NCBI GenBank assembly: GCA_034659895.1
Contig: JAYEIF010000150.1
Span: 1-12,159, forward strand
Length of the DNA stretch: 12,159 nucleotides
Direction: 5' to 3'
Source of the DNA: B120-G9 sp034659895
Lineage (GTDB): Bacteria > Zixibacteria > MSB-5A5 > GN15 > FEB-12
The notes under the pieces were generated by a model, which did no database searches, was not told where the DNA came from, and saw only the letters and a program-made list of their open reading frames with translations. Shown piece after piece: positions 5,791-12,156 of the stretch (position 1 is the first letter of the stretch; each line of letters starts with the position of its first letter). A program made the translations under genes and the position numbers.

Positions 5791-7530
5791 TCAAACTGGT
5801 GCTGTGCCAGCTGTTAGTCGGATATCTTTCAGGCGAATTTGTTTCTGTGTAACATTGCGATAGGTATTGTATTCGGCTACATAAACAACATCTACCATGC
5901 ACCCTCTTGATGAAATCACCCTAACCATATCACCAAAGCCAAATCCAATAACATTGAACTCCGCATTACCCTTGCGGATACGCATCTTGAGGTGGTTATT
6001 ACCGACAACATATGGTTGAGCGGAGACTTCGCAATTGCGTGTCAGGAATACCGGCCTCATATTCTGTGGGCCAAAAGGTGCAAAGGCTTCAATTGATTCC
6101 ATGAAAGAATCATCTATGTCAGTAAGTTCGATTTCCAAATCGATGTGGAGTTTTGGAATAATATCCTCATCAGTGAGAATGCTATTAGTAACCTCCAAAA
6201 ATCTGCTACGGAACTCTTCAACTTTATCGGGAGCAATGGATAGACCAGCTGCGTATTTATGTCCGCCGTAACGAATAAGCAGATGCTCGCATTTCTTGAG
6301 TGCTTTTGTAAGATGAAACCCAGGAATTGACCGAGCTGAGCCTTTGCCCTCGCCATTTACAATTGAAATCATTATGGTTGGCAAGTGGTAACGTTCTACC
6401 AAACGACTTGCCACAATTCCAATAACACCCTGATGCCAGTCATTGGCTGCCAGTACGATTGCCTTGTCGGTATCAAGATCTATCTCCTCCTCCATCATGT
6501 CTAAAGCCTCACTGAGCGTTTTCGTGTCGATTTCTTTGCGTCGGCGGTTTTCGCTTTCGAGCGTATGTGCAATCTCTGATGCTAAACGTTCGTCACGCGT
6601 AGATAGTAACCGTATAGCTTCACCGGCATTACCCAAGCGACCAAGAGCGTTGATTCGCGGAGCTAAAATAAAAACCACATGGCTGGTACTGATAGCCTTA
6701 CCTATCAGCCCGGAGATAAATGTTAGTGATTTTAACCCGGGTTTTGTGGTTCGCGCAATCTGTTTGACTCCAAACTTCGTAAGTGTGCGATTCTCATTCA
6801 CCAACGGGACAATATCAGCGGAAGTGCCCATAGCTACCAGATCGAGATGTTCCTGTAAATCGACCTCATCTTGATCAAGTGTGCGATATAACGCTTGAGC
6901 GAATTTGTAAGCTACTCCAACTCCTGACAACTCGCTCTTGTAGTTGCAACCAACCTGTTTGGGATTGATAATGGCGACGGCATCCGGTGTCTCTATCCCA
7001 GGTTCATGGTGATCGGTAACAACAACATCAATTCCGACCGACTTGGCATATTCGATTTCCTCGACTGCAGTGATCCCAGTATCGACGGTGATAATAAGAT
7101 CTGTTCCACGATCCACAACCTTGTCGATACCATAATGAGATAATCCATATCCATCGGTGAGCCGATTTGGTAAGTAATAATCTACTTGTCCGCCAAGTTT
7201 ATTAATTACCATGTACATTAGTGAGGTAGCAGTTATACCGTCAACATCGTAATCCCCATAGACTGTAATCTTCTCATTGTTGAATAATGCTTTAATTACT
7301 CGTTCAATTCCAGATTTCATTCCAATCAGGGAGAATGGGTCAGCGAGATCGCTAAGTTTGGGATTTAGGAATTGATGTATAGCTTCAGGTGTATTGACAT
7401 TTCGCCTGATAAGGATTTTGACAATTGACGGTGTCAGATTTGTCGCCGAAGACAGATCATTAACGAGCTGAGAATCGCAATCTTCAGCCACCACCCATTT
7501 GAGCGGCTTAAATCTGCGCGCCACAACCAT
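5791..7530 (-). CDS. recJ: Single-stranded-DNA-specific exonuclease RecJ
   Basis: A 579-residue RecJ, a 5'-3' single-strand DNA exonuclease of the DHH phosphoesterase family used in recombination and mismatch or base-excision repair. Motifs in order: YGDYDVDGITA (91-101; Asp93, Asp95, Asp97), VDTG (149-152), VTDHHEPG (171-178; the DHH), GVGVAYKFAQ (203-212), APRINALGR (290-298), WHQGVIGIVASRLVER (365-380), GEGKGSARSIPGFH (393-406) and the DHHA1 motif GGHKYAAG (422-429), then a C-terminal OB-like domain. Length is normal for the family. An ATG at 7542 is in frame, but the ATG at 7530 follows GGAGG (7536-7540) by five bases, and the 7542 ATG overlaps that site, so 7530 is preferred. The gene begins only 30 bases after the RNase P RNA, and meaB follows after 14 bases. 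Confidence 0.97.
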   Translation of the reverse strand: MVVARRFKPLKWVVAEDCDSQLVNDLSSATNLTPSIVKILIRRNVNTPEAIHQFLNPKLSDLADPFSLIGMKSGIERVIKALFNNEKITVYGDYDVDGITATSLMYMVINKLGGQVDYYLPNRLTDGYGLSHYGIDKVVDRGTDLIITVDTGITAVEEIEYAKSVGIDVVVTDHHEPGIETPDAVAIINPKQVGCNYKSELSGVGVAYKFAQALYRTLDQDEVDLQEHLDLVAMGTSADIVPLVNENRTLTKFGVKQIARTTKPGLKSLTFISGLIGKAISTSHVVFILAPRINALGRLGNAGEAIRLLSTRDERLASEIAHTLESENRRRKEIDTKTLSEALDMMEEEIDLDTDKAIVLAANDWHQGVIGIVASRLVERYHLPTIMISIVNGEGKGSARSIPGFHLTKALKKCEHLLIRYGGHKYAAGLSIAPDKVEEFRSRFLEVTNSILTDEDIIPKLHIDLEIELTDIDDSFMESIEAFAPFGPQNMRPVFLTRNCEVSAQPYVVGNNHLKMRIRKGNAEFNVIGFGFGDMVRVISSRGCMVDVVYVAEYNTYRNVTQKQIRLKDIRLTAGTAPV

Positions 7531-7560
7531 ATAAACCTCCATAGCTTTGTGGAAGGCTCG

Positions 7561-7924
7561 AAAAGCAGAAAATAAGCCGAGTTCTGTATACTTATCTTAG
7601 ATAAGCAAACAGTCATTTATCTTGGTAACTCGGTTGCCCGGTCACTCCATGCAGCCCACCCGGGAATTATAAAGGAGCGAATCAACTCCTCTTCCCTTAT
7701 TTGGCCTTGCTCCAGACGGGGTTTACCCACTGCCTTTATCTCTAAATGCAGCCGTGGTCTCTTACACCACAATTTCACCCTTACCCGCCGAAGCGGGCGG
7801 TATAGTTTCTGCGGCACTTTCCGTCGGATTACTCCGCCCCGGTGTTACCGGGCGCCTTGATTCTTTGGAGCTCGGACTTTCCTCACCTCAAATTTACATT
7901 CAGGGCGTGACTGTTTCTCCTACT
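7561..7924 (-). ncRNA. rnpB: RNase P RNA (bacterial, type A-like)
   Basis: The RNA component of RNase P, which removes 5' leaders from pre-tRNAs. On the minus strand the universal blocks appear in the right order: GAGGAAAGTCCGAGCTCC near 7884-7867, CR-III GGTAAGGGTGAAA, GTAAGAG, GGAGCAAGGCCAAATA, and the 3' block ACAGAACTCGGCTTA near 7586-7572. The usual CCGGG/CCCGG pair is here CCGAG/CTCGG, a compensated change that supports true folding. ACAGTC near the 5' end pairs with GACTGT near the 3' end as P2. P1 is inferred from 7915-7924 against 7561-7570 with mismatches, so the ends are good to within several bases. The P12-region hairpin carries a UUCG tetraloop. An extra hairpin CTTATC-TAA-GATAAG (7591-7605) matches P19. 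It lies between guaB and recJ on the same strand. ORFs inside are spurious. Confidence 0.95.
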
Positions 7925-7990
7925 TTTACAAGCCTAACAAAAATATTTATAAAAACAACAACATCTTCATTCAATTCGGCACTGGCAATC

Positions 7991-9457
7991 TCAGTACATC
8001 CTTCGGTAATTGGGCGCTTCCTTTGTAATTGGCACTGAATGTGGATGAGACTCCACTACTCCAGCGGAAGTAATACGCACCATCTCTGATTTCTTGCGAA
8101 ATTCTGCCAGTGTAGAAGCACCGCAAATACCCATTCCAGACCGAAGACCGCCAATTAGCTGATAAACCGTGTTTGCTAACATTCCTTTGTAGGGTACGCG
8201 CCCCTCAATTCCCTCTGGAACAAACTTGGTTGCTTCTTCTTGTTTTTGCTGGAAATAGCGATCGTGACTGCCTCGTTTCATAGCTCCAATCGAACCCATA
8301 CCACGATACACTTTGAATGAACGGCCTTCAAACAATACCGTTTCGCCGGGAGATTCTTCAGTTCCGGCAAAAAGTGAACCTACCATAACAGCATTTGCCC
8401 CACATGCCAATGCTTTGGATATGTCACCGCTGAAACGAATACCACCATCAGCTATTACAGGAGTGCCGCTTTTTGAAGCGGCCTTTACAGCATTAATAAT
8501 GGCTGTTACCTGTGGAACTCCAGCCCCTGTTACAACTCGCGTTGTGCATATTGATCCCGGACCAATCCCAACCTTAACACAATCAGCACCAGCATCTATT
8601 AATGCCTGAGTACCATCAGTAGTAGCAACATTTCCTGCCATAAGCGGTACATTGCCATACAGCTTCTTAACAGCAGTAACCCCATCAAGCACACCCTGAC
8701 TATGTCCATGTGAACTATCAATAACGAGCATATCCACACCAGCATCCACAAGTGAGGCAGCCCGCTCTTCCATATCTTCTCCAACGCCAATAGCAGCCGC
8801 AACTCGAAGACGACCCTTGGCATCCTTACAGGCATTTGGATACTGAGTTTTTTTCATGATGTCTTTGACTGTAATCATACCCTTGAGCATATACTTATCA
8901 TCAACTATCAAGACTTTTTCTATTCGGTGTTTATGAAGAATGTCCTTAGCTGTCTCAAGATTAACTCCCTCGCTGACTGTCACCAGATCCTTGGAGGTCA
9001 TAACTTCAGAGATTAACACACTTGAGTCCCTATGAAAACGCAAGTCACGGTTGGTCAGTATTCCTACAAGTTTACCATTTTCAGTAATTGGAACACCAGA
9101 AATCGAGAAATGGTTCATAACTTCCAGGGCTTTCCCAATAGTGTTGTTTGGCGGCAGTGTGATTGGGTCCACTATCATACCAGATTCAGAGCGCTTTACT
9201 TTATCTACTTCATTGGCTTGTGCCTGCACCGACATATTCTTGTGAATGACACCAATTCCTCCCTGACGTGCCAATGCAATGGCTAATCTTGAATCACAAA
9301 CAGTATCCATAGCCGACGCTAAAAGGGGAAGTTTTAGTTCGAAATCTGGTGCGATAATAGTTGAGATGTCAGTATCTCGCGGCAAAACCCTTGAATGGGC
9401 TGGCACTAAAAGAACGTCATCAAACGTCAAAGCTATATCATCATGTATTCGTGCCAT
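7991..9457 (-). CDS. guaB: Inosine-5'-monophosphate dehydrogenase
   Basis: A 488-residue IMP dehydrogenase, which oxidises IMP to XMP with NAD+, the committed step of GMP synthesis. The catalytic barrel opens with LTFDDVLLVPA (10-20); two CBS repeats fill about residues 95-205 (for example SISGVPITENGKLVGILTNRDLR and IEKVLIVDDKYMLKGMITVKD). The active-site loop GIGPGSICTTR puts the nucleophilic cysteine at 304. Further landmarks are DGGIRFSGD, GSLFAGTEESPGE, YRGMGSIGAM and the flap GRVPYKG. Length is typical of bacterial enzymes. A TTG five codons upstream (9472) is possible, but the ATG at 9457 gives the standard N-terminus MARIHDD; the ribosome site is weak. It follows the zinc-ribbon gene by 45 bases, so the two are probably cotranscribed, with rnpB 66 bases beyond its stop. 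Confidence 0.97.
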   Translation of the reverse strand: MARIHDDIALTFDDVLLVPAHSRVLPRDTDISTIIAPDFELKLPLLASAMDTVCDSRLAIALARQGGIGVIHKNMSVQAQANEVDKVKRSESGMIVDPITLPPNNTIGKALEVMNHFSISGVPITENGKLVGILTNRDLRFHRDSSVLISEVMTSKDLVTVSEGVNLETAKDILHKHRIEKVLIVDDKYMLKGMITVKDIMKKTQYPNACKDAKGRLRVAAAIGVGEDMEERAASLVDAGVDMLVIDSSHGHSQGVLDGVTAVKKLYGNVPLMAGNVATTDGTQALIDAGADCVKVGIGPGSICTTRVVTGAGVPQVTAIINAVKAASKSGTPVIADGGIRFSGDISKALACGANAVMVGSLFAGTEESPGETVLFEGRSFKVYRGMGSIGAMKRGSHDRYFQQKQEEATKFVPEGIEGRVPYKGMLANTVYQLIGGLRSGMGICGASTLAEFRKKSEMVRITSAGVVESHPHSVPITKEAPNYRRMY

Positions 9458-9502
9458 ATACTTTACCCACAATCTTTTTTGGTTTCACCTACCGAAAGGA
9501 CT

Positions 9503-10219
9503 TCAATTTGAAATATCCTCATTCCAATATAATATACGTCCACAACTTTCACAGGTATTTATTTGATCACCCCGTCGGATTTCCTGAACCTTTTTGGGTG
9601 TCAAAGCTTTATTACAGGCGCTGCAGGATCGCCGTCTAACCGGCACCACTACTGCGCCATTTTTCCCACGGTTAATCCGCTCATAGACCGACATAGTTCG
9701 CCTTGGGATCTCCTTGAGAATTGTCATCCGCTCCTGCTCTTTGCCGACCACAGTACCATCAATAGAGTCAACCTTCTCCTGCAAAATCTGTAGTTGCCGG
9801 GAGTTATTATCATCGAGCTGTTTGTGTTTTTCCTTCATTTCAGGAAGTTCGGGAGTAAGTGTTTCAACCCTCTCCAATACCTCAAGTAATTCCTGTTCCT
9901 TTGTTGAAATAGTGGATTTCACAGAGTCAATCTGAGATACAAGCGCATCGTATTCCTTGTTAGTCTTGATGTTCATCATCATCTTTTGGTATTTTTGTAG
10001 CTCAGTTTCATTGGCATTGACTTCAAGCTCAAGGTTCTTTTGAGTAATCTTCGCTTCTTCAAGTTCTGCTGATGTTTCTTCGATTTTCTTCTGGATATCC
10101 TGGACCTCACCTTTGAGATTGTTCATCATGTCAGGTAAATATTCCTTAGACCGTTCCAATTCGCCGAGGTCATAGTCTATTACTTGAAGTTTTAGCAACA
10201 GCTCGATATCGCTTTGCAT
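9503..10219 (-). CDS. Coiled-coil C4 zinc-ribbon protein (COG1579 type)
   Basis: A 238-residue protein of the family of predicted nucleic-acid-binding zinc-ribbon proteins (COG1579/DUF164; Helicobacter HP0958 is a distant relative acting in flagellar export and RNA binding). Residues 1-180 are charged, heptad-rich and strongly predicted to form a coiled coil hairpin, including the family hallmark TNKEYDAL (86-93). The C-terminus has a four-cysteine zinc ribbon: CSAC at 199-202 and CESC at 223-226, separated by basic residues. The reading frame extends up to 10279, but the ATG at 10219 follows AGGAG (10226-10230) by six bases and matches the family start, so it is chosen. It lies between a tRNA pair and guaB. 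Molecular role is unknown; cytoplasmic. Confidence 0.9.
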   Translation of the reverse strand: MQSDIELLLKLQVIDYDLGELERSKEYLPDMMNNLKGEVQDIQKKIEETSAELEEAKITQKNLELEVNANETELQKYQKMMMNIKTNKEYDALVSQIDSVKSTISTKEQELLEVLERVETLTPELPEMKEKHKQLDDNNSRQLQILQEKVDSIDGTVVGKEQERMTILKEIPRRTMSVYERINRGKNGAVVVPVRRRSCSACNKALTPKKVQEIRRGDQINTCESCGRILYWNEDISN

Positions 10220-10264
10220 CCGGGTCTCCTTTTTTACTCCACTAACCTTCATATCTGCCCTCAT

Positions 10265-10306
10265 AAACAAAAAACGCATTTCCCAGTATTTCTGGAAGAA
10301 TGCGTT
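10265..10306 (-). terminator. Intrinsic terminator/attenuator between tRNAs and zinc-ribbon gene
   Basis: On the minus strand the arms AACGCATT (10306-10299) and AATGCGTT (10280-10273) pair perfectly, with an inner CCAG/CTGG stem, and are followed by TTTTTTGTTT. This would end the upstream tRNA transcript. No convincing promoter is visible in the 45 bases left before the zinc-ribbon ATG, so some read-through or regulated termination is likely. Confidence 0.75.
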
Positions 10307-10326
10307 GCTAATTGCCTTTCTACGTC

Positions 10327-10358
10327 TCGCTTTCCCTCAATTGAGTTGAGGTAAGCAA
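10327..10358 (-). other. Leader hairpin downstream of tRNA-Val
   Basis: Outer arms 10327-10332 and 10353-10358 pair with one G-U, and inner arms CCTCAA (10335-10340) and TTGAGG (10346-10351) pair perfectly around a five-base loop. It lies on the minus-strand transcript between tRNA-Val and the terminator. It may be a tRNA processing trailer or part of a leader that controls the terminator; nothing decides between these. Confidence 0.45.
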
Positions 10359-10412
10359 AACCCAAGGGAATTTTTCGTGTCTTTCTACAAACCATAGTTG
10401 TCAATTACCAAA

Positions 10413-10486
10413 TGGGCAATACTGGACTCGAACCAGTGGCCTCTCGGATGTGAACCGAACGCTCTAACCAGCTGAGCTAATTGCCC
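10413..10486 (-). tRNA. tRNA-Val (CAC)
   Basis: A full cloverleaf on the minus strand: seven-pair acceptor GGGCAAT/ATTGCCC, D arm AGCTCAGCTGGTTAGAGC, anticodon stem TTCGG/CCGAG closing the loop TTCACAT (anticodon CAC, 10452-10450), and T arm ACTGG TTCGAGT CCAGT, ending with discriminator A at 10413. Anticodon CAC reads the valine codon GTG. The genome does not encode CCA here (the next bases are TTT), so CCA must be added enzymatically. It follows the CAU tRNA by 27 bases, probably in one transcript. Confidence 0.95.
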
Positions 10487-10513
10487 TTAATTATTTCCGA
10501 TCCTCATCATTTC

Positions 10514-10587
10514 TGGGCCCTGCAGGACTCGAACCTGCGACCCGCTGATTATGAGTCAGCTGCTCTAACCAACTGAGCTAAGGGCCC
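10514..10587 (-). tRNA. tRNA with CAU anticodon, probably tRNA-Ile2 (else Met)
   Basis: A full cloverleaf on the minus strand: acceptor GGGCCCT/AGGGCCC, anticodon stem GCTGA/TCAGC with loop CTCATAA (anticodon CAT, 10553-10551), T arm GCAGG TTCGAGT CCTGC, discriminator A at 10514. CAT is shared by initiator Met, elongator Met and the AUA-reading Ile2 tRNA. The G-C-rich acceptor of the GGxCC(C/T)T form, the TTAGCTCAGTTGGTTAGAGCAG D region and the GGTCGCAGG variable/T region resemble Ile2 genes, whose C34 is changed to lysidine by TilS. It lacks the initiator-type mismatch at 1-72 and the initiator's GGG/CCC anticodon stem. CCA is not encoded. Confidence 0.93.
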
Positions 10588-10605
10588 GTCGGGTTTAAGC
10601 TAAGC

Positions 10606-10634
10606 AAGTTAATACAGCCTATCAATTTCGTCAA
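10606..10634 (-). promoter_or_regulatory. Promoter of the tRNA operon
   Basis: On the minus strand TTGACG (10634-10629), five of six to the -35 consensus, is followed after 17 bases by TAACTT (10611-10606), a weaker -10. Predicted transcription starts near 10599, about a dozen bases before the first tRNA. Placement is good; the -10 match is modest. Confidence 0.5.
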
Positions 10635-10703
10635 GTATTATTATGGCAACTTTTAAAACATAAAAGACAAAAAGTGTGTCCTAAAAAAAATGGGTTGTTC
10701 TAC

Positions 10704-10732
10704 TTGTTAATGCAGTAAATCTTTAATAAAAT
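10704..10732 (+). promoter_or_regulatory. Promoter of the DRG-like GTPase gene
   Basis: TTGTTA (10704-10709) stands 17 bases before TAAAAT (10727-10732), matching the sigma-70 boxes at four and five of six positions. The -10 box ends only seven bases before the ATG at 10740, so transcription would start at or beside the start codon. Confidence 0.55.
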
Positions 10733-10739
10733 TACAATT

Positions 10740-11735
10740 ATGCCAGCTAATTTGCCGCCACAATACTACGATCTGGAAAAAGAGTTTCAGGCAGAGAAAG
10801 ACATTCGAGAAAAACTCCGTTTAGCGCAGGAGTTGTTGAGGATTATGCCTAAACACAAAGGCACTGATCATCTTCAGGCGGATATGAAGACTAAAATAGC
10901 CAAACTCAAACAACAGATTGAAAGTGGCAGCACAAGTCACGGAGCTCGTCAGACAACAGCTAAAGACTATATTGAAAAAGAAGGTGCAAGGCAGGCAATT
11001 CTTATTGGCGCTCCTAATAGCGGCAAGTCGGCGCTGGTGGATTCGCTGACAGCGGCCAAACCACTTGTAGCTGATTACCCCTATTCGACACGCGAACCGC
11101 TAACAGGTATGATGATTTACGAATCAGTACAACTTCAATTGATTGACACTCCCCCGATATCATCGGAATTGTATGAAAACTACCTTACGGGGCTGATAAG
11201 GAACGCTGATCTTGTGGTATTGGTATGTGATTTGGAAGCTGACAGTATATTTGAGGATCTGAAATACATAACATCTCGACTTGAAGAGAAACGAATTATT
11301 CTTCAATCGGAAATCATGGAAAATCCTGAAGACTCACGTTTTTGCTACAAAAAGACAATTTTGTGTGCCCATAAGAATTATGAGGATGAAAACGGGATTA
11401 AACGTGAGAAACTATCTGAGTCATTTCCCGGGTTTGCGATAGTATCAACATCAATTATCGATGATGATAGCCTTGACGCTTTCCGCAAAGCGGTTTTTGA
11501 TGCTCTTAATATCATGAGGATTTACACAAAACCGGTAGGTAGTGAGGCTGACTATAAAAATCCAATTGTTGTTCCAATAGGCAGCACAGTTGAAAATGCT
11601 GCTTTTGCACTCCACAAGGATTTTGCAAAAAAACTCAAATTTGCAAAAATATGGGGTGCGGATAAGTTTGACGGGCAGCGAGTGCAGTCAAATTTTGAGC
11701 TTAATGACGGCGATATTCTTGAGTTTCATATCTGA
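10740..11735 (+). CDS. DRG/Obg-family GTPase with TGS domain
   Basis: A 331-residue TRAFAC GTPase closest in layout to DRG (developmentally regulated GTP-binding) proteins. An N-terminal helical hairpin (about 10-62, charged, ending KTKIAKLKQQI) precedes the G domain: P-loop GAPNSGKS at 90-97, effector region DYPYSTREPLTG (112-123, Thr117), G3 DTPP at 136-139. The G4 position has AHKNYED (210-216) instead of NKxD, and G5 is probably STS (236-238). The C-terminus (about 263-331) is a TGS-like domain ending NDGDILEFHI, as in DRG and Obg relatives that bind ribosomes or RNA. Partners and function are unknown; ribosome-associated work is an inference from the family. No Shine-Dalgarno precedes the ATG, which fits a leaderless mRNA. 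It is transcribed away from the tRNAs. Confidence 0.88.
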   Translation: MPANLPPQYYDLEKEFQAEKDIREKLRLAQELLRIMPKHKGTDHLQADMKTKIAKLKQQIESGSTSHGARQTTAKDYIEKEGARQAILIGAPNSGKSALVDSLTAAKPLVADYPYSTREPLTGMMIYESVQLQLIDTPPISSELYENYLTGLIRNADLVVLVCDLEADSIFEDLKYITSRLEEKRIILQSEIMENPEDSRFCYKKTILCAHKNYEDENGIKREKLSESFPGFAIVSTSIIDDDSLDAFRKAVFDALNIMRIYTKPVGSEADYKNPIVVPIGSTVENAAFALHKDFAKKLKFAKIWGADKFDGQRVQSNFELNDGDILEFHI

Positions 11736-11780
11736 ATCTTTTAAGGATAAAATCAAACATTTACAAATAAATTTATGTAT

Positions 11781-11805
11781 AAAAAAAGGCCGGATGGAAC
11801 CGGCC
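11781..11805 (-). terminator. Intrinsic terminator, minus strand
   Basis: GGCCGG (11788-11793) and CCGGCC (11800-11805) form a strong six-pair G-C stem with a six-base loop. On the minus strand it is followed by seven T (11787-11781), the textbook form. It therefore ends a transcript coming from the right of the window. It may also slow plus-strand transcription from the GTPase gene, but that side has no T-run. Confidence 0.85.
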
Positions 11806-11808
11806 CTT

Positions 11809-11834
11809 GGTCAGCCTGTTTGAATCCGCTGACC
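11809..11834. repeat. Seven-base inverted repeat next to terminator
   Basis: GGTCAGC (11809-11815) and GCTGACC (11828-11834) are a perfect inverted pair; GCTGACC recurs at 11853-11859, so the left arm has two possible partners. It stands immediately upstream of the minus-strand terminator. Confidence 0.7.
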
Positions 11835-12059
11835 TGATGTCATATCAAGGTTGCTGACCTCTTGATTATAGATTATATCAAAATTCATGCCGGAATGACT
11901 TTCTGTTGTGATGCAAGCACTTATGTTTTTTGGTGCCTGTTTTAAGTATGGTAAGAATTCTACAGTTGATGGAATTGCACCATTGTTTTCCCTCTTATAC
12001 AAATAATTTTCATAATAAGGGCTTGCTGAATAATTCGTTACTATGTACCACAATCTCAA
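11811..12059 (-). CDS. Doubtful small hypothetical ORF (82 codons)
   Basis: An open frame of 82 codons with a TTG start and no ribosome site. The product (ending NLDMTSGQRIQTG) matches no family I recognise, has no signal peptide or membrane segment, and is of mixed composition. Its stop lies six bases before the terminator stem, which is the only argument for expression from this strand. Part of it overlaps inverted repeats and a repeat-family remnant, so it could equally be a decayed gene end or the 3' part of a non-coding RNA. An internal ATG (codon 58) would give a 25-residue peptide, also without a ribosome site. Confidence 0.2.
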   Translation of the reverse strand: MRLWYIVTNYSASPYYENYLYKRENNGAIPSTVEFLPYLKQAPKNISACITTESHSGMNFDIIYNQEVSNLDMTSGQRIQTG

Positions 12060-12111
12060 ATTAGCGCCCGCCTGTCAAGTGGACAGGTAACGGATGGCCT
12101 TGTGTTACCCG

Positions 12112-12156
12112 CCCTTCGACTCCGCTCAGGGTGACATAAATTTCCGCTCAGGGTGA
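12112..12156 (+). repeat. Repeat units with TCGACTCCGCTC loop
   Basis: One complete unit has stem CCCT (12112-12115) and AGGG (12128-12131) around TCGACTCCGCTC, followed by TGACAT. A partial unit TCCGCTCAGGGTGA follows at 12143-12156. They match the units at 22-45 and 75-96 at the other end of the window. Confidence 0.8.

Noticed and set aside
5777..5902. Extended N-terminus of MeaB reaching into recJ
   Set aside because: The extra 42 residues overlap the recJ coding end, are cysteine-rich and unlike the family, and the ATG at 5776 gives the normal start.
7617..8038. Open frames on both strands between recJ and guaB
   Set aside because: They lie wholly or mostly within the RNase P RNA, whose conserved blocks explain the sequence.
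10370..10404. Consensus -35 box TTGACA on the minus strand at 10404-10399 as a promoter for the zinc-ribbon gene
   Set aside because: No acceptable -10 box occurs 15-19 bases downstream, so it is not called; it also lies before the terminator.
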